Part shown: positions 55,090 to 64,000 of the stretch, in pieces | Numbering within the stretch: position 1 is the first letter of the stretch | How the letters are laid out: the number at the start of each line of letters is the position of its first letter | Source: Brachionus manjavacas | Lineage: Eukaryota > Rotifera > Eurotatoria > Ploima > Brachionidae | NCBI GenBank assembly: GCA_019054805.1 | Contig: JAHQIY010000015.1 | Coordinates: 132,001-196,000, forward strand | Direction of reading: 5' to 3' | DNA: 64,000 nucleotides | Translations under genes and position numbers: made by a program | The notes under the pieces: model-generated | The model's database searches: none | Seen by the model: the letters and a program-made list of their open reading frames with translations, nothing else | What the model was told of the DNA's origin: nothing

Positions 55090-55800
55090 CACCATTTACA
55101 CGCTCAAAGTCAACTTTTCGCAAGACATTGTCACTTTGACCAAAGAGACGCGCAACATGAAGTGGCTGGTGTCCAGAGTACCATTGTCCATTGTGAACAA
55201 GAACCACACGGCCAGACAAATGTAACCGTATGCCATTTCACTGATCGAAAAAGTGTCCACTTACAAGAGAATTTGGGAGCGCATCAGCGAAAAGTTAACT
55301 TACCAAGTGCTAGTCACTGGCATGAAAAAGGATATTCAGTTGTTGATATCCGAAATGTGTTCGGTGGTATCAGACTCGCACAAATTGGAGTCGATTGTGC
55401 AAAAATTTGCTGACTGCATTTACAATTTTAGGGAAGAAGTTTACGAATACGATTGAAGTACGATGCATGTCATAAAGACGTATTGAGCAAATTTGGCTCA
55501 TTTCTTGGCAACGAGCTTCAAAATTTTCACTCAACAATTGCTAAATCCAGATAGGATTTGGAAAGTCAATCGGAGGAGGCCTCGAGTACATCAGAGGCAA
55601 TCAGTGTCATAACATATGTCCAGTCATTGAAGTGAAAACTAAAAGATTGGGAGCGAAAAGTCGAAGCTTATAAATTCGCTGAAAATCCTTGAGCGTCAAC
55701 GCTACCAATTTTCGTCTAACTGGTTGTTCACTCACTAAATCCTGGAAGAGTGGGGCGCTTTCAATGAAATGCGCAACACAGCAAACCAGATAGCATTTCT
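55090..55800 (+). pseudogene. Cytoplasmic dynein heavy-chain tail, broken intronless copy
   Basis: First block, 55094-55455: YTLKVNFSQDIVTLTKETRN, MKWLVSRVPLSIVNKNH, then an in-frame TAA, then PYAISLIEKVSTYKRIWERI and VTGMKKDIQLLISEM. This follows the DYNC1H1 tail closely (NL/MKW..RVPL.IVNK, P.AISLIE.V.TY). Second block, from 55456: KYDACHKDVLSKFG-like, ESQSEEASSTSEAISVITYV, then WERKVEAYKF, EWGAFNE, with frameshifts; this is the segment that in the intact protein lies roughly 200 residues further on. No introns, an internal deletion, and one clean stop in an otherwise conserved frame point to a retro-copy or segmental relic. The motor domain is absent. Confidence 0.85.
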
Positions 55801-55804
55801 GCAG

Positions 55805-56190
55805 ATTTCTGTCTTAAAACATTTTACTAATACTATTTTTGTATCTCGTGCGCGGTTTCCCGCACTATGCTGCAGTATTTTTTCTAATATTTTTAATTAA
55901 ATTAAATTTTAATTTATTAAAAAATGAAGATTTTTTTCCAATTTGTATTTGAAATTCACAATACGTCTAAAATAAACAATTAAAAAATATTTAATCATTT
56001 AGCTAAAAAAAATTTACTTTCATAAAATTAAACAAATCGTTCGGGCCTAATTTATTAAACAAATCGTGTGTAATAAAGATAAAGAAAATATTTAAAAATA
56101 ATAATATACAGACTTTTAAATAAATTTTTGACTTTTAACCAACTCTGATTAAAAATAAAAGATTAATTACAGAATACAAATTTAATTTTA
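55805..56190. other. Intergenic stretch
   Basis: AT-rich; nothing recognised. Confidence 0.5.
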
Positions 56191-56196
56191 AAAAAA

Positions 56197-56555
56197 TTGG
56201 GATTGTGAAGTTCGTTTCAATTCGATCATTTCAATTCAGAAAAACTTGAATAACTTTTTTACTATAAGAGATAATTCAGTTCTGTAAAATGCTTAATTAT
56301 ATGCAACTTTGCATAATACAACAATATATGTCTACAAAAAACTCAGCAATTTTCTGCATTTTGAACCCCATTAAAAAGTATTCCAATCAAGTGTGCAATT
56401 ACATTGCAGAGTTTTTGCAGACATATTTTTTTTGATTAAGCAAAGTTGCTTAACCATTAAGCATTTTACAGAACTAAATTATCTTTTTTAGTAAAAAAGT
56501 TATTCAAGTTTTTATGAATTGAAACGAACGAATTGAAATGAACTTCAAAACCCAA
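56197..56555. mobile_element. Fold-back element with ~150-bp arms
   Basis: The left arm, from 56197, and the right arm, ending at 56555, are reverse complements with only scattered mismatches over about 130-150 bases. Landmarks: AAAAACTTGAATAACTTTTT and GTTCTGTAAAATGCTTAAT occur in the left arm and, reverse-complemented, in the right. Ends are TTGGG and CCCAA. No coding capacity; MITE-like. Confidence 0.85.
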
Positions 56556-56559
56556 CAAA

Positions 56560-56895
56560 ATTTAGTTTTTTGGAAACTAATATACGAAATTAATTTTAAT
56601 GTTTAATTTTTGTTACTCCAAATAGTTAAATTGTTTTCAGAAAAAGAAAAATAGTTAAGCACTCGCTTTTTCTATTAAAACCTTTCTTAGTCTCACTTCA
56701 TCAACAATTTATTTTTCTATTTTTTAAAAAAATTTACGATTGAAAAATAAAACTTCTGCTTCACCACTAAAAGCTGATACTAAATTAAAGAACACTCTTT
56801 ATAACAAAATTCTTAATTTAAAATCTTACAAAACTTGAGTTTAATTTAATTAGTATAATGAAAATTTTTTTAAAATAAAAAAAAATCATTAAATC
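56560..56895. other. Spacer between two elements
   Basis: AT-rich; nothing recognised. Confidence 0.5.
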
Positions 56896-56899
56896 CTTA

Positions 56900-57725
56900 A
56901 ATGCACCTGCACCGGAAATCAAAATTCGTTACACTATTTGGTTATAGGGGCAGGTTTTACCAATTCACGAGGATGCCCTTTGGACTGTGTATAGCCACTT
57001 ATGTCCAACAATCACTTTTAAATTGTGTCCTTAAACTTATTAGGAGGTATACAAAATATACCTGCGGACACTTGGACGATCTTATTATTGTACACCCGGA
57101 CTAAAACACTCATAAATCAGTCCTGAATCCGATCAAAAATATTAATTTCCAGGGAGCAGAGTGGGGCGGTCTAGGGATTACCAGTACTAAGAAGTCCATT
57201 TTAGTTTCCGACCCTGAAGCCCTAATGAGAGTTAGAGTGTATCTCAACTATTACTCAGGGTATGCTGGGAAGGTTGGTCCGCTAATAAACACCTTCCTGA
57301 AGATGACCATCTCCACCAGTAAGGAGTACTGGTGGTATATTAGCCTGGTCATTCACATTGACAGACTTAAGTTTAGGAAATACCCAAGAAATAATAGGAC
57401 GTGGTATCCCGATGCTTCAGAGTATCAATTGGGGTCGGTCGATGGCGACTCGGGTAGGGATTTCTCAGTTGCTGCCCCCCACAGACTCTATCCTTTTTAA
57501 TGAAACAGCAGCTTCGTTGCTGCCCTTTATTTTGGATTCCCTGGAAAGATTGAGAGACAAGTGAGCTCGTTTTTACTCCAGTTGGAGAGAATCCATGCAC
57601 CGATTCTTCTCCCTGAACCTGATGGTGAACTACTATAGACCGATCAACAACATTAGCGTTTCGTACTTGCCTTCTGCCGACAATCCGGCAGACAAGCCTT
57701 ACAGAATTACTAAATTGATTTGACC
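56900..57725 (+). pseudogene. RT/RNase H fragment of an LTR- or DIRS-type retroelement
   Basis: G+C is higher than in flanking DNA. The frame from 56901 reads GYRGRFYQFTRMPFGLC (the typical F-x-R-M-P-F-G-L palm segment of Ty3-like RTs), then a catalytic box HLDD in place of YxDD. The next frames contain FQGAEWGGLGIT (connection), WYPDASEYQLGS (RNase H first Asp) and, near 57650-57690, SYLPSADNPADKP (the end of RNase H, like Y-x-P-G-x-x-N-x-x-A-D). Frameshifts separate them. DIRS-type versus Ty3-type cannot be decided without integrase or recombinase, neither of which is visible. Confidence 0.75.
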
Positions 57726-58088
57726 TCATTAATATTGTTTTATAACTGTTTCCTTTTTAGCTGATTGTTATCGATCGGGAACATTTTATTCTCAAAAAGC
57801 TCATAATAAGCTTTATTTATAATTTGATTTTTCTTCTATAACTATAACAAACAAGAAAATTAGTAAATTTCGGTGATACCGAGAAAATGGTAATTAAAAC
57901 AGTAAATTAAATAATGGGTTATTATCTTGAGGGAGGATTTCGAGGAGAAAGTCAATTTAAAAAAATTTCGGATATTTATGGTGTTTCTTGTGTAGAGCTC
58001 CTGTGAATATTAATACAAGATGGAAAAGAAACGATGGACATTTCAGGACGAAAGTAATGGCAAATGCTTTCACTCATTAAAACGGGAA

Positions 58089-58705
58089 GAAGATTAAAAA
58101 AACATATAAAATGTTAATCTTAAAAAACAAAACATAAAGAAAAAATTGAGATTTTAACTCTGTAAAAGAGTGAAGTAAAACATAAATTCGATCATAATTA
58201 ACTTAAATTGTGACTAAAACATATACACTTTTTGCTAAATGTGAATAAAACATAAATGACTAAATAAATTATTCAAAAAGTGATTAAGAATACCATGAAA
58301 AGAAAAATCGAATGGATTTTTTATGGCTAAATTCAACTCCGGTATCGAACTCGAGTTTTATTTAAACCAATTTCCGAAGGCTACTTCCTCTCATGGAAAT
58401 TTAAACAAATGCTCTATATGTGAAAGCAATATGGATGATCATAAAATTTCCTTTAAAATTTCATAAAATTAAATTAAAATTTCATAAAATTCACCTTTTT
58501 TATTGATCAAATTGACTTTTTTTTTATACTTTGTATAAATTTATATGTTTTGGATCACTTTTTGATAAATTTAATTTATGTTTTATTCACAGAATTTAAA
58601 AATGAGTTTATGTTTTGATCCACATTTTTATAAAATAAAAATAGTTTTATGCTTGATTCACTTTTTATATGTTTTAGTAACATTTTATATGTTTTTTTAA
58701 TCTTC
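58089..58705. mobile_element. Fold-back element with subrepeats in both arms
   Basis: A perfect 28-base inverted repeat (58089-58116 against 58678-58705, containing AAACATATAAAATGTTA) bounds a 617-bp unit. Inside, both arms carry several copies of a motif close to GTGAATAAAACATAAA in opposite orientation, three or more per arm at about 35-45 base spacing. The centre (about 58300-58500) is unique. The architecture resembles Foldback/Galileo-type DNA elements. Confidence 0.7.
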
Positions 58706-58949
58706 ATCCATTAAAACGTCTCAGTTACGGTAACCTACAATAAAATTCAAATTTATTTCAATTTTGTCGAATGGCGTAATATGCAGCAGTGTATTTTAAC
58801 ATCAACACGACCGAGATTTTTGGCTTCTGAAAATCAAATGATTTCAAAGAAACTCAAGTCCAAAACTTCTAATCTGAGAGAGCTTTTTTCACTAATTATT
58901 TTCACATTTGAATTATCCTATCGAAATAATTTTTATTTAAGATTAAAAA

Positions 58950-60060
58950 GATACGACTAATAAATCATATGAGAATGCAAGAAAATTAGAAAGTCTTTTC
59001 AAACATCGATTTCAAGTAAGTTGCGAAATGAGAATTGATACTGATGCAACTAAATTGTTTTTTGACTACTTACTTTGTAAATGTAAAAAAAAAGCGACTC
59101 AAGGCTTTATTCACGATATTGAATCAAATCCGATATGTTTTGTTATGTTTTCTGAAATTCAATTAAAAATTTTTGGCCTACAAAGGTTTGTTTAATTTAT
59201 AATTTGATTAGATAAAAATGTAGGCGATTATTGAAAGCAAATTCAGTTTGGTTTTATGATTCGACCGTTAAAGTTATCAATAAATAAGGTGACCATAAAA
59301 ATATTTTGTTACATAGCTTGGTTGATCACGATTTTATTCGGATTAAAATGGTTTCAATAAAGGACTTTGTATAAAAGCCTAAATGACAACGTGAGTAAAG
59401 GCTTAAAATTGTCGAAAATTCTACTGGAAGCTAAGCGATTCAGTTATTTTAAAAAACCATATATTTAGGTCACAGTTTTTTCATGGGCAAATCTTAATTC
59501 ATGCATGTTTGCATTTAATCAAATCCAAATGTTGGAATATTTTAACAATTTGTCACTCTATTATAGAAAAAAAAGAAACCATTGATATAAAAAAATTAGG
59601 TAAAACGGTGATTAATCTTTTCTCAAGACATTTTCTAAAAAATGTAATCGACGCAACTGATTTAGAGCTAAAACATGCAAAAGAAAATAAAACTTTTTTA
59701 ACTGAAAAGTATCATTTTCTCTTCATCAATTCTTCTAACCCTATCATCAAAATGTATGGAGGACTGTTGCATTATCTCCTGGAATTTTCAAAAAACAAAA
59801 AGAGAGAAATAAACAAAAAGTATATGAAAATAAACTTTTAGTTTATCAATTGATTAGAAAATCTGTGAACGAAAGATTCTCCTTTTACGCCATATTTGAT
59901 TACCTTCTACAAGATTCAGAAGAAATGAAAACAAAAACTTTTTTCGGAGTCTTTTTAATAACATTAAAAAAAAATCCATCTTGTTCCATTATAGTCTGGC
60001 TAATTAATAAACAAGTTTTACCCGAAAAAAATCGACTATCAAATAACCATGTTTAATCGT
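58950..60060 (+). other. Broken open frames of unknown origin
   Basis: Several plus-strand frames form what looks like one damaged protein: 59509-59841 (110 codons, KSKCWNILTICHSIIEKKET and ending KKYMKINF) and 59850-60056, which continue each other with a frame change, and an earlier block near 59100-59160 (GFIHDIESNPICFVMFSE). The composition is Lys/Ile/Phe-rich. A later Cys motif SSICSFCSKKNFEDYVHACK lies at 60228-60290. This may be a transposase relic; the family is not recognised. Confidence 0.35.
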
Positions 60061-60499
60061 GGTTTAAATTTTTAAAAAAAATCTATTCTTAAAGTTAATA
60101 AGTGATTGTAGGTCAATGACTTTAATATAGCAATGAATATACGACTTCATACTATTTCTATATTAAACATTCTATAAGATAAATTAAATGCATTATTTGA
60201 ATCTAAAGAAAATGGGCAAAGTAAAAATTTTGCTCGATCTTCAATTTGCTCTTTTTGCTCAAAAAAAAATTTTGAAGATTATGTTCATGCATGTAAAGTC
60301 TGCATGTAAAACTGTTAACTTATTGATAAAAAAAATGAAATCCTTTTTTAAATTGTGAATATTTAAAACATAAAACATTTTAAATAATAAAACAATTTTT
60401 AAATTTATTAAAAACAATTATTTAGATATTGATTTATTTTAAAATATTAATCGCATTTAAAATTGAACAATTTTATATTTAATTTTTAAATCAAATCAT

Positions 60500-61125
60500 C
60501 AGTCTCTAGATCCAAAAGCTGGCGCAAGTTACTTATAAAAGCCTGTGAACAACTTTTAATCTTTACTTTTTCCTCTTCAATCTGCATTTGGCACAGGTTC
60601 AACCATGGCCTCAATAGCTCTCACTATGTCTTATCCAAGTCTACATTGGCATTCAACAAACCAGAATAAAACATCAAATCGTTGCACGGGTCGACCAACG
60701 CCAAAAGCTAGTCCTGACCACTAGCTGAAAAAAAGGCACCAATCGTGTCAGCTAACCCGATCTTAGTATCAACTGGCCGAGGTTGCGCATCATCTCAAAT
60801 TTGTTCCCATACTTGATCTCAGTTACACACTGAACTCAAGGTAGCCAGTGGCAAGCTTTGAAATGTGCAAATTTAGGCTGTGATCAATGGAAAGTTGTAG
60901 GAAAACTGGTTGAACATGAGCAAATATTTGCTCAACAGTTTCAAATTGGGCTTGGTCTCAAAGCACTCGCTCTTTTCCATTAAAATTCTTAAAATGTAGC
61001 TCCACTCTTTTTCAATCTCGACTAAAGCCTTCCATTCTTTGACACAATTTATGCAGGACGTCAACAGCTCAAGTTTTGGTTCGCTCAGTTTTTTGACAGA
61101 AAATGTTCATCTTCATTGTCCTGCA
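60500..61125 (-). pseudogene. Decayed coding-like sequence of unknown family
   Basis: G+C content and minus-strand frames (ELLTSCINCVKEWKALVEIE, LKLLSKYLLMFNQFSYNFP, KYGNKFEMMRNLGQLILR, LALVDPCNDLMFYSGLLNAN, LNLCQMQIEEEKVKIKS) look like helical coding DNA split by stops and frameshifts without splice sites. It may be an intronless relic of a large helical-repeat protein, comparable in state to the dynein piece at 55 kb. Family not identified. Confidence 0.4.
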
Positions 61126-61576
61126 AAAAGGACTGCAATGTTGTTGTTTTAGTTTGACTTGGATGAATTTTTGACTCAGTGCTGGTTGGGCACCAAGCTG
61201 TACAACAGTTGAATGTAAAATTAAAAAATTATGATCAAAGTAGAATTTATGATCAAAAATCTGCAAATCTGTTTTAATGATTTTCTAATGCATTTGGTGC
61301 TTTGAAGATTTACAGAGACTAAATTAGAGTGGTACAAAGTTTGTATCAGCTGATTCATTTTGCAGAACAATTTTTAGACTCAAAGTAAAAAACAACCCAA
61401 AACACCCAAAAGCACACTGATTACTTTTCAGATAGACTCCTAAGCTGATTATATTTTTGAAAAGAGCATAAAAATATCTACAAGTAAATGTAGTTTTTAT
61501 GTAAAATGTTTTTATTAAATAATATGATTTTGACATTAAAAATCGAAAATACAACTTATTTTGCTCTTCGACAATA

Positions 61577-61700
61577 CAGTCGAACCTCGATATAACGAGA
61601 CCCCATATAACGAGCTGTATTGCCGGAACCGATTACAAGCAATAGAAAAAGAAATAAAAATTGTTACGATACAACGAAAATTTGATAGAACGAGCTGCTT
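61577..61700 (+). mobile_element. pogo/Tigger-like transposon terminus
   Basis: CAGTCGAACCTCGATATAAC followed by GAGACCCCATATAACGAG is the typical terminal-repeat sequence of pogo-type DNA transposons. Further AACGA units continue to about 61695. No matching right end or transposase was seen. Confidence 0.7.
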
Positions 61701-61704
61701 TTAA

Positions 61705-62490
61705 AAAACTGCTTAATCATTAAATCAAAATTTTGAGTCTCTTTTAATATATTCTATATCTTGATGTTTGTTTGAAGATTGTTTTAGCCATCATTTATTT
61801 TTTGAGTTTACTTCTTGAAAATGAATCATCTTTTTTTTTCGATTTTAAATGGCAAATAATATTATTCAATTTATAAAAACTGCATTTTTCCTAGTAGATT
61901 TCCTAGTTGATATTTTTATGCTCTATTCAAAAATATAATAAGTTTTGGAATGCACCTGGAAAGTTATTTTCATTCGAAATTTAAAGATGGTGAAAATGGG
62001 TGTATATTAAATTTCAGATAATTAGGAATACATGAATCAAAAAAATTTGAACTTTTAGAAAAATTTTGGCGATTTACACCCGGTGTTGTTTTTTTGCAAT
62101 CTTGATTGGGGTTTATTTTTCGCTAACCCATTAGCTCAATACAGATAAACATTCTAAAAATAAAGAAAAAATTTATATCTACTTGGATTAACTTTTATTA
62201 AATTTAGGAGAACAATCATATTAGTTCAAAAAAAATAAATCAAAAAACTTCTCTCTAGCAATTTAGAACTGTGACATAATTGAAATGTAAAATTAAAGTA
62301 CAATGAGATTTTGACAGTGTTTTAAATGAGGGAATAACTTTTTTAATTAATTTTCATTCAATTAACATTGATAATTTTTTTTTTTAAATTATCTAATAAA
62401 TTTAATTTAACAAAAATAAGACAGTTTCTTATTTTTTTGACCAAAGAAAAAATTTTGAATAATTTTTAATAGTTGAAAAAAAAATTAAAT
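61705..62490. other. Intergenic stretch
   Basis: AT-rich. A decayed version of the GAGCATTAGCTCGATACAGA tail hairpin occurs at about 62125-62145 (CCATTAGCTCAATACAGA). No gene recognised. Confidence 0.5.
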
Positions 62491-62495
62491 TTAAA

Positions 62496-63425
62496 TTAAT
62501 AAGAGTTTTTTATCTTGGCTAAAATTAATTTAATCAAAAATAAGGTTCTAAAATTAGAGTTCAATTTTGGATCCATGATATCAAAATCATATTTTTGCAT
62601 TTTGGTCAAAAAAATGTCACAATTGATTGATGCAGCCAGAATTGGTTTAGCATTTCCAGGTATTTTGGTACTTAGATTACGGGCAGATCTAATATGATCA
62701 TTAGCTCTTGAGCACATTTCAAATGCTAAGTCTTTGAAATTTTGCCGCTTTGGTCTCAGAATTCTTTCGCTAAAATTGAACAAATCTTGTTGAGAAATTT
62801 TATGCTTTAGCAATAAATCCCTAGGCAAATAGTAGACCATTTGAGTTGGCTTTTTGAGAATATTCTTAGTCACGAAGCAGAGAAATTGTGCTTTGCCGAT
62901 GTGATTTGCCGCATGGTCACAATCCACATTATTGATTCCCAAGCAATTGAACAAAATGTAGTTCAAATTGGCACAATCAGCAAAACTCTCTAGCTCGTCA
63001 AAACTTTTAAATTGCTGAATAGATAAAAAAATTTTCTTGGCATCAATAAATCGACTAAATCTTGCTTTGGAAAGATTAAAATATTTTGCCATTAGATAAA
63101 TCTCTTGAGCTATTGGATCATTGAAGCTTGTTTGTTCATTTTTTTTTACTGAAGCAAATACTTTGTCTATTTGATCTTTCCAATAGAACAGCTTTGCATC
63201 TCCGACCCGACTGTCTATGGCCGACTTACCAACATTTGCTATTTCCATACTAAAAGCTTTAAGGGTAAATGCCGGCCGAAGTACTTGCTGTGGTGTCAAT
63301 AAAGTAGTCAAATAAGAATCATAATCGTTGTTTTTAACTAAATCAATGCAGTATTGAAAATTGGTTTGCCTAGACGAATAGCGCACAGTATTCAGTGTAA
63401 ATTTGACAAATCGTCTAGATAACAT
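62496..63425 (-). CDS. NDUFAF6: NDUFAF6, mitochondrial complex I assembly factor
   Basis: Squalene/phytoene-synthase-fold protein needed for early assembly of complex I; mitochondrial. Single exon, 309 residues (human 333). The N-terminus MLSRRFVKFTLNTVRYSSRQ is basic and Ser-rich, as expected for a matrix-targeting presequence. Then YCIDLVKNNDYDSYLTTLL, AFTLKAFSMEIANV, FYWKDQID, the conserved DHAANHIGKAQFL, PRDLLLKHKISQQDLF, LAFEMCSRANDHIRSAR and FDIMDPKL. The Asp-rich DDxxD catalytic motifs of true synthases are absent, as in the family. An AG lies immediately before the ATG. Intact and probably functional. Confidence 0.94.
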   Translation of the reverse strand: MLSRRFVKFTLNTVRYSSRQTNFQYCIDLVKNNDYDSYLTTLLTPQQVLRPAFTLKAFSMEIANVGKSAIDSRVGDAKLFYWKDQIDKVFASVKKNEQTSFNDPIAQEIYLMAKYFNLSKARFSRFIDAKKIFLSIQQFKSFDELESFADCANLNYILFNCLGINNVDCDHAANHIGKAQFLCFVTKNILKKPTQMVYYLPRDLLLKHKISQQDLFNFSERILRPKRQNFKDLAFEMCSRANDHIRSARNLSTKIPGNAKPILAASINCDIFLTKMQKYDFDIMDPKLNSNFRTLFLIKLILAKIKNSY

Positions 63426-63429
63426 CTTA

Positions 63430-64000
63430 ATTTATTTTTAATAAATTTTTTTTTTAAATAATTTTTTTTAAAAATTGGCATGTGAAAAATACTGCCATCA
63501 AAATTTTCACTTTATCTAAGATTTCATTTTAAAAATAACATGTTAATTTCAATTTTTTTTTAAATTAATCCCAATTTCAAAATGAAAAAAATAACTTTTT
63601 AGGCTTCTAAGTGGCTTCGTTAGATAGAAACCACTTTTTACCTCAATTTTAAATATAAAATTTTACAAGGCATTTTGAAAAAGTGTCCTCCTTACCACCT
63701 CATACTCGAATCTAACCAACGCACACTCAACGAGGACACAACTTGTAAAACACATAATGTGCTTTTAAGTATAAAAAATATTTAGATCAATCGTACAAGC
63801 TTTTTTTTGTTCAGATTTTATTTAATCGAGTCTCACTTAGTAGATGACTTAACAAAAAATTTTATAAAAAAAATTAGTTCATTAAATATTTAATAAATGA
63901 AAATAATTTTTTAGAGAAAAGAAAAATTTTAATAATTGAGTAACACGACTGAAACCAATAAATAGACTACTAAAATAATAGAATTGTCTTTAAATAATTA
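63430..64000. other. Right-hand flank
   Basis: AT-rich; probably the NDUFAF6 promoter at the left. A slightly GC-richer 100-base patch at 63680-63770 shows no frame. Confidence 0.45.

Noticed and set aside
55048-55413. 121-codon plus-strand frame
   Set aside because: Out-of-frame shadow of the dynein-like block, which lies in another frame and carries the homology.
57373-57729. 118-codon minus-strand frame
   Set aside because: Antisense shadow of the RT/RNase H fragment.

Overview
This is nuclear DNA of an invertebrate animal. It is strongly AT-rich (my impression is about one quarter G+C). Genes are split by short AT-rich GT-AG introns with poly-T tracts, they code for animal proteins, and the space between them is filled with decayed retrotransposons, DNA transposons and fold-back repeats. 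Base composition, intron style and gene content would suit a monogonont rotifer such as Brachionus, but that is inference; nothing in the window proves the phylum.

Genes with clear homologues, left to right: the APC/C subunit CDC23 (minus, running off the left edge); an aminergic G-protein-coupled receptor closest to histamine H1 receptors (plus, 3.5-5.2 kb); the very-long-chain 3-ketoacyl-CoA reductase HSD17B12 (minus, 6.75-7.8 kb); the NADPH-oxidase subunit p22phox/CYBA in four exons (minus, 8.06-8.75 kb); a C2H2 zinc-finger protein (minus, 14.5-16.9 kb); a coiled-coil protein of unknown family (plus, 19.6-20.7 kb); a large LIM-domain actin-binding protein of the EPLIN/LIMA1 type (minus, 22.8-36.9 kb); V-ATPase subunit C (minus, 39.6-41.0 kb); two NF-YA paralogues 7.6 kb apart (minus, 43.8-44.5 and 51.4-52.2 kb); an acidic unknown protein divergent from the second NF-YA (plus, 52.3-53.0 kb); and the complex I assembly factor NDUFAF6 (minus, 62.5-63.4 kb). 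I rebuilt exons by hand from splice sites and reading phase; all predicted coding sequences close in frame.

The most interesting locus is the EPLIN-like gene. Three independent 5' exon sets all end in phase 1 and join the same acceptor at 27653. Two different last exons both fit the same phase-2 donor inside the LIM domain; one completes the LIM domain and the other replaces its second half with a Ser/Pro/Lys-rich tail. All six combinations stay in frame. The shared body carries nine copies of a short G-x-A-K-like motif and five TPP motifs.

The accessory DNA holds at least eight fragments of non-LTR reverse transcriptases, a decayed hAT transposase, a Tc1/mariner transposase remnant, a pogo-like terminus, an RT/RNase H fragment with an HLDD box, an intronless broken copy of the cytoplasmic dynein heavy-chain tail, a tRNA-like SINE with a 9-bp target-site duplication, two large fold-back elements (one with subrepeats in both arms), smaller hairpin elements, a recurring GAGC-NNNN(N)-GCTC hairpin next to AT-rich tails, and an array of about 80-bp repeats. 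The right half (45-62 kb) is mostly this material.

I saw no operon, CRISPR array, rRNA gene or convincing functional tRNA gene.
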